Of a stretch of DNA of 64,000 nt, positions 8,075-15,461 are shown one piece after another. The DNA comes from Limnohabitans sp. Bal53 (GTDB lineage Bacteria > Pseudomonadota > Gammaproteobacteria > Burkholderiales > Burkholderiaceae_C). The notes under the pieces are model-generated. The model was given only the letters and a program-made list of their open reading frames with translations. It had not been told where the DNA came from and ran no database searches. Made by a program: the position numbers and the translations under genes. The stretch is taken from positions 1 to 64,000 of the forward strand of contig NZ_NESH01000008.1 of NCBI RefSeq assembly GCF_003063355.1. The letters run 5' to 3'. Position 1 is the first letter of the stretch. Every line of letters begins with the position of its first letter.

Positions 8075-9769
8075 ATGAAACTTGGGTTTAGCCGGCCGAT
8101 GAATCTTTCAAAATGTATCTTTCTACGCGCAGTGTTGGGTTGTGCGACTTTAGTAGTAACACAAAACGGCTATGCGCGGGAACTGGTCCACGATGACTCG
8201 CTGCGACTCACCCCTGCTGCGTTTATACAGCTTTTGGTTGAACGTAATCTTGAGATTCGATACGCTAGAGAAAGTGCCGAGGTCAGTCGCTATATTAGTT
8301 TGAGTGAAGATGCCCTTTATGAAACAAAAGGACTGATTGGCCTACGTAATGATGGTATCAGCCGGCAGCGAACCGTCGAAGAGAGAAAAGGCATCTTCGG
8401 GAACTTTGATCCAGCCAGTCCAAGCGTATTAAATCAAAAAGATCGAAGCGCGGAAGTCGGCCTGAGCCAGAAGCTGCCATCAGGTGCAGAGCTGGCAGTC
8501 AGTTACCGGATTACAAGAAAAAATGACAATGTAACCGCGATAGATCACTCAACCTCCAAAGAGTTCAATACGGTACTCAGTCTTAGCGTGAAGCAGCCAC
8601 TACTTCGAAATGCTGGACGCTCGGTCACGGAAACCGACCGTCGCGTAGCTGAAATAGAGCACCAAATCCAAGCGATCCAATTTGAACAGCAAATAGCGAA
8701 GTCCGCTGTTGATGGCCTCGCCCAGTATTGGAACGCATATCGGGAACAAGCGCACATGCACTTGCTGCACGAAGCTGTAGCCAAAACCGAGGAATCTATC
8801 GCTGATGCCCGTGCAAGAGCTGTCGCGGGGCGATCACCAGCTGCCTTAGAGCGCGACCTTCAAGGCGTCTTGCTCAACAGGCGCGCCGAATTGATGAGAG
8901 GGGAAAACTCGTGGAGAGAGGCGCAGAGCCAGTTAGCAACCGCTCTACATCTCGATTGGGACGCGCGCGCCAACCGTGAAATACTAGATATACCAACCCA
9001 CTCACCAAACGAGAATCCGCCTACAGATAACCAGGATGCCCTCGGTGAATGGCCGCTGTACCGCATCGCCTTACTGAAACAACAGCAAGCTCAAGTTCGG
9101 CTTGATTACGCTGCAAACCAAATGAAACCGGCGCTAGACCTTGTTGCTGGCTATTCCGGAACGGGATACGGAAGCAGCGCGATAGACGCGAGAAACACTG
9201 CTGCGAAGATTCGCTTCCCTACTTGGTATGTTGGAATCAACATGGAGCTACCATTAAACGGTAATCAAAGAGCCACACAGCAATTTCTAGCACAAGGCAG
9301 TCGACTCACTCAAGCGGACTTGGAGATTGAGGCTGTCAAACGCAGTTTCGAAAACGACCTAAATGTAAAACGCGAGTCGCTACGCTCATCAACCATAAGC
9401 CTTCGCTTGGCGCAGGAAGAAGTAGCTCTAAGAGAGTCTATTTTAAAAAATGAACAGGCTAGATTACGTTTGGGATCCGGTCAGCTTAGTGAGGTGATTC
9501 GCCAATATTTCGAATTAGTCGATTCACGCAGAAGAGCCATAGAGAACAGATCACGATATGAGGTTGCCGTCGCAAATTTCCAATTTGTGACAGGGTTCCT
9601 ATTGAGCACGTACAACGTCCAAATACAGGGTATGAGTGCTTTCAGCAGGACAGGCCACTCCTCACCGCAGGCGTCACCAACCTTGTCTACCAGCATTCCC
9701 TTGGAGAAGCCGCATGCTGAGAGCCTGCCGACGGACACGGCGGCAGTGGTAGACCGAGCCTCGAAGTAA
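8075..9769 (+). CDS. TolC-family outer-membrane channel
   Basis: Outer-membrane channel of a tripartite exporter. An N-terminal signal sequence ends near GYA-RE; the ATG at 8099 gives a shorter and equally plausible signal peptide. About residues 45-500 show the two-fold repeated TolC pattern: long amphipathic helices (AKSAVDGLAQYWNAYREQAH; RSFENDLNVKRESLRSS) alternating with strand segments (AEVGLSQKLPSGAELAVSY; WYVGINMELPLNGNQRA). The last 50 residues are a Ser/Pro/Thr-rich linker. Total length is 564, longer than E. coli TolC because of this linker. The stop codon TAA (9767-9769) is followed in the same frame by the SPOR-domain gene. Neighbours are periplasmic adaptors, so it should be the exit duct of this cluster. 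Confidence 0.9.
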   Translation: MKLGFSRPMNLSKCIFLRAVLGCATLVVTQNGYARELVHDDSLRLTPAAFIQLLVERNLEIRYARESAEVSRYISLSEDALYETKGLIGLRNDGISRQRTVEERKGIFGNFDPASPSVLNQKDRSAEVGLSQKLPSGAELAVSYRITRKNDNVTAIDHSTSKEFNTVLSLSVKQPLLRNAGRSVTETDRRVAEIEHQIQAIQFEQQIAKSAVDGLAQYWNAYREQAHMHLLHEAVAKTEESIADARARAVAGRSPAALERDLQGVLLNRRAELMRGENSWREAQSQLATALHLDWDARANREILDIPTHSPNENPPTDNQDALGEWPLYRIALLKQQQAQVRLDYAANQMKPALDLVAGYSGTGYGSSAIDARNTAAKIRFPTWYVGINMELPLNGNQRATQQFLAQGSRLTQADLEIEAVKRSFENDLNVKRESLRSSTISLRLAQEEVALRESILKNEQARLRLGSGQLSEVIRQYFELVDSRRRAIENRSRYEVAVANFQFVTGFLLSTYNVQIQGMSAFSRTGHSSPQASPTLSTSIPLEKPHAESLPTDTAAVVDRASK

Positions 9770-9781
9770 GAAGGGGCCCAG

Positions 9782-10123
9782 GTGACCTCGCAGGCAGAGA
9801 GCAAACGCAAGCAACCGACTTTAGCCGGTGACATGGACAGCGTCGCGCCGGCTGTCAGTGCTGACCCGTCGCGTTTTGACTACCCCGACGACGGACGTCG
9901 TCGCGTGATTCAGGTAGGGGTTTTTGTCGAGAATAGCCAGGCACGTTCCCTGCGCCAGCGGCTTTTGCGCAACGGTATTGCGACGCTGGTAAATGTCGCT
10001 ACCGTGCAAGGAGAACGATCGATTCGTATTCGCGTAGGTCCATTCACCAAGGCCGCCGAGCTACAGTCCAAGATTGACGAAATCAAAGCGATGGGCCTGG
10101 ATGCACGCGTGTTGACCTACTAA
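9782..10123 (+). CDS. SPOR-domain protein, in frame after the TolC gene
   Basis: 113 residues. The C-terminal 75 form a SPOR domain (VIQVGVFVENSQARSLRQRL, then IRIRVGPFTKAAEL), which in known proteins binds peptidoglycan stripped of stem peptides. The GTG start has AAGGGG 5 bases upstream, so independent translation is possible. Yet the protein has no signal peptide or membrane anchor, which a SPOR domain needs to reach the periplasm. It lies in the same frame as the TolC gene, separated only by TAA and four sense codons (E-G-A-Q). It may originally have been the C-terminal domain of the channel. Alternatively it is a real small protein exported in an unseen way. Confidence 0.8.
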   Translation: MTSQAESKRKQPTLAGDMDSVAPAVSADPSRFDYPDDGRRRVIQVGVFVENSQARSLRQRLLRNGIATLVNVATVQGERSIRIRVGPFTKAAELQSKIDEIKAMGLDARVLTY

Positions 10124-10133
10124 GAAAACGCCA

Positions 10134-10175
10134 TGACATGTTTACTCTAACCGAGGCTGGGCCTCGAGCATGTCA
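10134..10175. repeat. Nested hairpin after the SPOR gene
   Basis: Outer arms TGACATG (10134-10140) and CATGTCA (10169-10175); inner arms CGAGGC (10152-10157) and GCCTCG (10161-10166) with loop TGG. It lies 10 bases after the SPOR stop. No U-run follows directly, so termination is uncertain. Confidence 0.55.
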
Positions 10176-10391
10176 GTGTGTTCGTTGCTTTATGACTTTT
10201 TATGCCTTCATTTTTTTAGGTGTCATCATCGCCTCTCGACATGTGATCTCTGTCTCTGGGCTGCACCTAGCCGATCGGTCGCTAGTGAAACGCTTTCGGC
10301 TTCTCCGGCTCGGGGTCACTATTTGCAGCATGACGGCGCTTGGCTTCAAAAGTGAACCAAGGAGGAGCAGCACGACTATTGGGTATTTCTA

Positions 10392-10439
10392 GTTAGGCTA
10401 TCTACAGCTAAGCAAACTGGTTTTGCTGGGAAACCTAAC
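10392..10439. repeat. Nested hairpin upstream of the HlyD-type gene
   Basis: Outer arms GTTAGG (10392-10397) and CCTAAC (10434-10439); inner arms AGCAAA (10411-10416) and TTTGCT (10422-10427) with a 5-base loop. It could be an operator or a leader structure for the gene at 10551. Confidence 0.45.
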
Positions 10440-10550
10440 GTACGAAAAATCGACTCGACGAATCCCGAATTAGCGGACGAACAATCGGGACATAATAGCA
10501 AAGCTCCAACATCCATCGTCAACGATAAATAGCTAGCGACGAACGAAAAT

Positions 10551-11408
10551 ATGCCTAATCGGTTTAAAGTCAAAACAACTTGCAGGCGTTTCTATCGAAA
10601 CGCACTGGCCGTACTTTGGATATCATTATTCTCCGCATCCGTCTACGCGGATGTGTTTGTCGGTTTGGTTTACCCCAAACATGAGATCACTCTAAGCGCG
10701 GGTGTTGGTGGACTGTTGACCAAGCAGTTGGTCGGTTTGGGTGAGCGCGTCACAATGGGTAAGCCGCTTTTGCAACTAGATGAGCGTTTACAGGCAATCG
10801 AAACAGAGCGCCGCAGAGTGATACTCGAGGACAAAAGCGAATTGTCTTCAACCAGAGATAAAACGAGAATTCTTGAAATGATGCTAAACGATAGCAAAGC
10901 GGTTTACGCAGCAACCGCCTCGATCAGTAAAGAGGAGCTGCTGCGACTTGAATCAGAGTATTTATCGTCTGCAGGACGTTTAGAACAACTTATCGCTGAA
11001 AAAAGAAGAGAGCAACTCGACTATGAGTTTGCAAAGCGTGAGCAAATTCAGCGCAGCATAACAGCGCCTGTAAATGGAATTATCACTAGGGTTTTGTTGA
11101 AACCTGGTGAATGGGCAAAGCCAGGCGATCCCCTACTCATACTGGTTGATGCCTCCACGGTTATTTTGAAGGTAGCCGTTCCACACGGCATAGTGAACCA
11201 CCTGAAACTAGGCTCTTCGAGGGAGGTAGAACTCGAAATAGGTAGCTTAACTCCGAGAGCGACCGGCCGAATCACCTTTATATCGCCCGTCGCAGATCCA
11301 ACGAGTGGACTTGTGGAGGTCGAAATTACCATTGGCAATTCAGCTGGCAACATCCGGCCAGGGGTCAAAGGAACAATCAACATCCTGGACACGGAAAAAT
11401 TACGGTGA
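10551..11408 (+). CDS. Periplasmic adaptor (HlyD/RND-type membrane fusion protein)
   Basis: Adaptor that would join an inner-membrane unit to the TolC channel. Residues 1-33 form a signal sequence with a basic start and hydrophobic core, cut near VYA-DVF. A lipoyl half-motif follows (ITLSAGVGGLLTKQLVGLGE), then a helical hairpin (about 75-165, rich in E, R and K), the second lipoyl half (ITAPVNGIITRVLLKPGEWA) and a beta-barrel part ending IRPGVKGTINIL. At 285 residues it is short but complete for the family. The stop overlaps the next start by 4 bp (GTGA). It is one of three different adaptor-like proteins in the cluster. Confidence 0.88.
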   Translation: MPNRFKVKTTCRRFYRNALAVLWISLFSASVYADVFVGLVYPKHEITLSAGVGGLLTKQLVGLGERVTMGKPLLQLDERLQAIETERRRVILEDKSELSSTRDKTRILEMMLNDSKAVYAATASISKEELLRLESEYLSSAGRLEQLIAEKRREQLDYEFAKREQIQRSITAPVNGIITRVLLKPGEWAKPGDPLLILVDASTVILKVAVPHGIVNHLKLGSSREVELEIGSLTPRATGRITFISPVADPTSGLVEVEITIGNSAGNIRPGVKGTINILDTEKLR

Positions 11409-13267
11409 ACAGCGTCACAACCTCCACCGCTAAATCCCACCTAGAAACAACTGTTGAGCTAGATGTGAGGGCGTTGATCACACAGCTCAGAGCGCTACAA
11501 CAGGCCGCTCACATAGAAGTTGATTGGCAGCTTTATTGCGAGATCATGCGTAAGCTTTGTAAAGCTGAACGCAGCGCAATCGTCATGGAGCTGACGGACA
11601 GCCACACAATTGATCAACGAGCGCAGTCTTGCGAAACAATTGGTTGGCAGCCAATGACAGTTATGCCACCCGGCAGCGACCTTCTACCTAATGCAAAAAC
11701 TCGTGGCTACGCGCACGCCCCTGCCAGAGATGAAGATGGACGCTCTTGGTTAGTGCTCGTTTTAGCTCTTCAGGGCATTGAGCAACATTTTTTAATCTTG
11801 AATATTGAACCTCAGCACCGTAACCAGCTGAATGAGATTGTTCTTAGAGGGCTACTTTGCAGCGACTTCAACCCTGCCCCCATACAAAACGCGTTACAGG
11901 TAAATTCACCGCATTTAGGAAAGATGTTGGCGCTAGCAGCGGAAGTCTCACAGCAAGAACGTTTTGAATCGGCTTGTCTGTCTTTGGTTAACGGCTTAGT
12001 CGTCGCATGGGAGCTAAAGCACGCCAGCCTAGCGTGGCTAGACGGACGCCAAATCAAAATGGCGGCTATTAGCCACTTAGACAGATTCGAAAGTGACTCC
12101 TACCAAACTCAACTTATTGAGAAAGCGATGGCGCCAGCCCTCATCGAGGGCAATGAGGTGTGGTGGCCAGACACTGAAGCGAGGCTGATTGACTCAACAG
12201 CAATGCTGGATGTTGCAGAACTCCTGGGCTCGGAAGAGATGGTGGCTGTTCCTATTCTGAATACGCAGGGCCGTCCTTGCGGTGCGTTGTTACTGGGGTA
12301 CGCGACTTCAGTAAACAGGCGCTCAGATCTCGAACCTCTCTATATTTCCTTGGAGTTACTGAGGCCCAGACTGCAGGACCTGTGGGCCGGCTCGCTCAGT
12401 CTCCCGCGGCGTATCAGACGCGCCACGCATAATGCCTCTCAACGTCTGTTTGGGCCAGAACAACCACTACTCAAATTGAGCGGTCTTGGCGCTTTTTTCT
12501 TACTGGCCTATATGGTGTTTGGCACATGGAATTATCGCGTCGACGCAACGGCAAATATCACTACCGACGAGACACAGATTCTCAGTGCACAGTTTGATGG
12601 GCGTATTGACCGCGTATCTGGGACTGCTGGGGATTGGGTCGCGGATAGGCAAGTTTTGGCGACGATGGATACGAAGGATTTGCAGCAACAGCGAAAAGAA
12701 CTGGAGGCTGACGTACAAAAAGCAGAAACAGAAATCAATAAATCACGTGCCGAGAGACGAATGGCGGATACCGATATTGCTCAGGCGAGGCTGAATCAAG
12801 CACTGGCCAGGAGGTCTCGTATTGACAATAATATTTCAGAGGCTACTATCCAAGCCCCCTTCAGTGGCGTGATTGTCGAGGGAGAGAGTAAAGAACTTTT
12901 AGGCGCACCTGTAAAAAAAGGTGACAAACTTTTCAGAATCGCAAAAATAGAGGGGTTTTACGTTTCTCTGCTGGTTTCTGAGAGAGAGATGCGTCACATT
13001 ACCCCGCAAGCCAAAGGCGAATTTGTACTCATCAGTAATCCAGATGCAGTTATCGCCATTCGGATCACATCGCTGATACCCATCGCAAAAGTAAATGGTC
13101 AGGAGGGGAATCAATTTTTGATTAAGGCGGAGCTACTTGAACCGCCTGCCCAATGGTGGCGTCCAGGGATGACTGGATTGGCTCGAATAGAAGTTGGCGA
13201 GAGAAATGTTGCCTGGATCTTGACGCATCGTCTGGTCGATGGGTTGAGACTGAAACTATGGTGGTAA
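11405..13267 (+). CDS. GAF-like sensor domain fused to a HlyD-type adaptor
   Basis: A 620-residue inner-membrane protein. The first 357 residues have no signal and should be cytoplasmic. About 180-325 look like a GAF domain (ACLSLVNGLVVAWELKHASL, then VAVPILNTQGRPCGALLLGY), and the first 150 residues may hold a second, weaker one. One membrane helix lies at about 358-377 (LSGLGAFFLLAYMVFG). The rest is periplasmic: a lipoyl half (ILSAQFDGRIDRVSGTAGDW), a coiled coil, the second lipoyl half (ATIQAPFSGVIVEG) and a barrel. The tail ILTHRLVDGLRLKLWW is a pattern I associate with adaptors found beside M50-type partners. GAF domains bind small ligands, so the protein may couple a cytoplasmic signal to the exporter (inference). 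The GTG start at 11405 overlaps the previous stop. Confidence 0.85.
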   Translation: MNSVTTSTAKSHLETTVELDVRALITQLRALQQAAHIEVDWQLYCEIMRKLCKAERSAIVMELTDSHTIDQRAQSCETIGWQPMTVMPPGSDLLPNAKTRGYAHAPARDEDGRSWLVLVLALQGIEQHFLILNIEPQHRNQLNEIVLRGLLCSDFNPAPIQNALQVNSPHLGKMLALAAEVSQQERFESACLSLVNGLVVAWELKHASLAWLDGRQIKMAAISHLDRFESDSYQTQLIEKAMAPALIEGNEVWWPDTEARLIDSTAMLDVAELLGSEEMVAVPILNTQGRPCGALLLGYATSVNRRSDLEPLYISLELLRPRLQDLWAGSLSLPRRIRRATHNASQRLFGPEQPLLKLSGLGAFFLLAYMVFGTWNYRVDATANITTDETQILSAQFDGRIDRVSGTAGDWVADRQVLATMDTKDLQQQRKELEADVQKAETEINKSRAERRMADTDIAQARLNQALARRSRIDNNISEATIQAPFSGVIVEGESKELLGAPVKKGDKLFRIAKIEGFYVSLLVSEREMRHITPQAKGEFVLISNPDAVIAIRITSLIPIAKVNGQEGNQFLIKAELLEPPAQWWRPGMTGLARIEVGERNVAWILTHRLVDGLRLKLWW

Positions 13268-13288
13268 GGAATATTATTTCAAGAGAAC

Positions 13289-15442
13289 ATGTCCAATAGC
13301 ATTTTCAATGACGCATGGTTTCGTGTCTCTGGCCTGCGAGTCGCCCTTTTGGATAGTGTTGAGCACACCACACAGCAATTTCGTGGTCGCACTTGGCACG
13401 TCTTACAAGACCGCTATTCACAGAAGTACTTTCGATTATCGCCGCAAGCCTTTTACTTCATACAACATTTAACTCTCAGCCACTCAGTTGAGGAGGTTTG
13501 GGAGTCTTTTGTAAACTCTCATCCGCGTAACGCACCCAGTCGCGAGGAAGTGATACAGCTATTGTCGCAGCTGCACACATCCAATCTACTTTATTCACTG
13601 CACGCTTCCGATAACGAGGCAATCGTGAAGCGCTACAAAAATCAAAGAAGAAAAGAGATTCTTGCCAAACTTGGCGCCTTTCTATTTGTAAGGGTTCCCC
13701 TGTGGAATCCCAATACATGGCTCAATAGCATTCGACCGCTAACTAATGCACTCACAGGTTGGTGGGCACTCTGTATCTGGCTTCTAGTGGTTGTGTTAGG
13801 AAGCGTAGTGGCATTTGAGAACAGAAATGCGATCGGCGATCAGTCACAAGGTGTGCTTTCTGCAAGCAATCTGCCTTGGCTTTACGTAAGCCTTGCTGGA
13901 CTGAAATTAATTCATGAGCTCGGTCACGCTTTCGTGTGCAAACGCTTCGGTGGCGAAGTGCGCGTGATGGGGCTGATGTTTTTGATATTCACCCCATTAC
14001 CCTACGTGGATGCCAGCAGCAGTTGGGGTTTTCCGAATCGCCTACACAGAATATACGTGTCATTCGCGGGTATGGCTGTAGATTTCTTCTTTGCAGGTAT
14101 CGGTGCAATCGTTTGGTCCAATACAAGCCCTGGACTACTCAACGCGCTAGCGTTCAATGTCATGCTCATCGGATCGATATCAAGCGTCCTATTTAATGGT
14201 AACCCGTTACTCCGATTTGACGCCTATTACATGCTTAGTGACTTCTGCGAGATACCCAACCTTTATCAAAAAGGACAACAACAATGGAAGTACTTTGCTG
14301 ACCGCTATCTGCTGGGGACTGTTGCAGCGCATAACCCAGCTACTGATGAAAAAGAGTGGTATTGGCTAACCACCTACGGATTTTTAAGTGCGCTTTACCT
14401 TATCGCGGTCACTTTAGGTATCTCACTCTTTTTACTCGAGTTTTGGTTACCACTCGGAATTCTCGTTTTGGTGATGACGCTTTATTCAAGAATTATCTCT
14501 CCAGGATTCAATCTTTTTAAGCACCTACGAGGAAACGCGACCCAGGGTAACCGTACCCGTGCAGTTGGAGTAACTGCTGGAATTATCGCTAGCCTTTTTC
14601 TAATCATCGGAGTTGTCCCTGTTCCAGACGAGATCAAAACAAAAGGTGTCGTCGAGACCGAAATCTCTGGGAAGGTATACATCCGCACACCTGGGCGACT
14701 GGAACACTTATTTGTAACGCACGGGGACTGGATAAAAAGTGGCGACCTTATCGCGAAATTTGTGAATCCTGATTTGGATATCGATATCTTGATCAGTAAG
14801 TCACAGCAAGCAGAGGCTAGGGCAGTTTACAGACTTGCTTTGGAGCAGGCGCCGGAAGAGTTGCGCGTAATTCAGGAGCGCATCAAAAGCCTAGAGTCTC
14901 AGCTAGAGCGACTCCAGGAGCAGCGAGACGAGCTAAGCGTCTACGCAACGATGGATGGCAAATGGGTCGCCCCTGACATTCACCAACTCCGCGGTAGCTG
15001 GCTTCGCAGCGACCAGGTTCTTGGTGAAGTTGTAGATCCACACAACCTCAAATTTTATGCAGTAGTTCCCCAAGAAGAAGCGGACATTCTTTTCAAGACC
15101 ACATACAACAAAGCCGAAATACGCTTGGTCGGACAAGCGGACATCAATCTCCCCGTACCAACGCTAACGGTCATACCCTTTCAGCGGGAGAAACTCCCAT
15201 CTGTCGCTTTAGGCTGGCTGGGGGGTGGAGATATCGCCGTCGATACAGACGAGCCTGACGGCATGAAAAGCAAAGAACCTTTTTTCATTGTGCAGGCAGC
15301 GCTGCCTGCAGAGGCCCCTAACGTCGGTACCGTTCTTCATGGAATGTCAGGGACACTTCGATTCGCCCTGCCTAACCAAACGCTTGGCTCACAAATGCTA
15401 CGCTCTCTAAAGCAGTTGATGCAAAAGAGGTTAGAACTTTGA
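13289..15442 (+). CDS. M50 (site-2 protease-like) metalloprotease fused to a HlyD-type periplasmic domain
   Basis: A 717-residue polytopic membrane protein. About residues 30-105 resemble a PqqD-like fold (WHVLQDRYSQKYFRLS, then leucine-rich helices). Membrane helices begin near residue 155. The zinc site is H209-E-L-G-H213, and the distal motif is N305-P-L-L-R-F-D311-A-Y-Y; both are M50 hallmarks and look catalytically complete. After the last helix (about 430-448), a periplasmic part follows: a lipoyl half (VYIRTPGRLEHLFVTHGDWI), a coiled coil (about 515-550), a second lipoyl half and a barrel. This architecture matches proteins annotated as putative peptide zinc metalloprotease (YydH-like). 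It sits between the GAF adaptor and the SecA-like gene with short gaps. The likely role is to bind, hold or process the exported protein at the inner membrane (inference). Confidence 0.88.
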   Translation: MSNSIFNDAWFRVSGLRVALLDSVEHTTQQFRGRTWHVLQDRYSQKYFRLSPQAFYFIQHLTLSHSVEEVWESFVNSHPRNAPSREEVIQLLSQLHTSNLLYSLHASDNEAIVKRYKNQRRKEILAKLGAFLFVRVPLWNPNTWLNSIRPLTNALTGWWALCIWLLVVVLGSVVAFENRNAIGDQSQGVLSASNLPWLYVSLAGLKLIHELGHAFVCKRFGGEVRVMGLMFLIFTPLPYVDASSSWGFPNRLHRIYVSFAGMAVDFFFAGIGAIVWSNTSPGLLNALAFNVMLIGSISSVLFNGNPLLRFDAYYMLSDFCEIPNLYQKGQQQWKYFADRYLLGTVAAHNPATDEKEWYWLTTYGFLSALYLIAVTLGISLFLLEFWLPLGILVLVMTLYSRIISPGFNLFKHLRGNATQGNRTRAVGVTAGIIASLFLIIGVVPVPDEIKTKGVVETEISGKVYIRTPGRLEHLFVTHGDWIKSGDLIAKFVNPDLDIDILISKSQQAEARAVYRLALEQAPEELRVIQERIKSLESQLERLQEQRDELSVYATMDGKWVAPDIHQLRGSWLRSDQVLGEVVDPHNLKFYAVVPQEEADILFKTTYNKAEIRLVGQADINLPVPTLTVIPFQREKLPSVALGWLGGGDIAVDTDEPDGMKSKEPFFIVQAALPAEAPNVGTVLHGMSGTLRFALPNQTLGSQMLRSLKQLMQKRLEL

Positions 15443-15461
15443 TCCGCCCGCCGAATACCTG

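Larger units (their letters stand above)
10124..10550. other. 427-bp intergenic region with two hairpins
   Basis: No recognisable gene. Short ORFs exist (for example 10138-10392, 84 codons, one hydrophobic stretch), but I see no ribosome site or family match. A nested inverted repeat lies at 10134-10175 and another at 10392-10439. A weak -10-like CATAAT lies at 10491. The region splits the export cluster into two halves, so an internal promoter or attenuator is plausible. Confidence 0.5.

Noticed and set aside
10138..10392. 84-codon ORF with a hydrophobic stretch between the SPOR and HlyD-type genes
   Set aside because: Its start lies in the arm of a hairpin, with no Shine-Dalgarno sequence and no recognisable family. 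Kept as intergenic.
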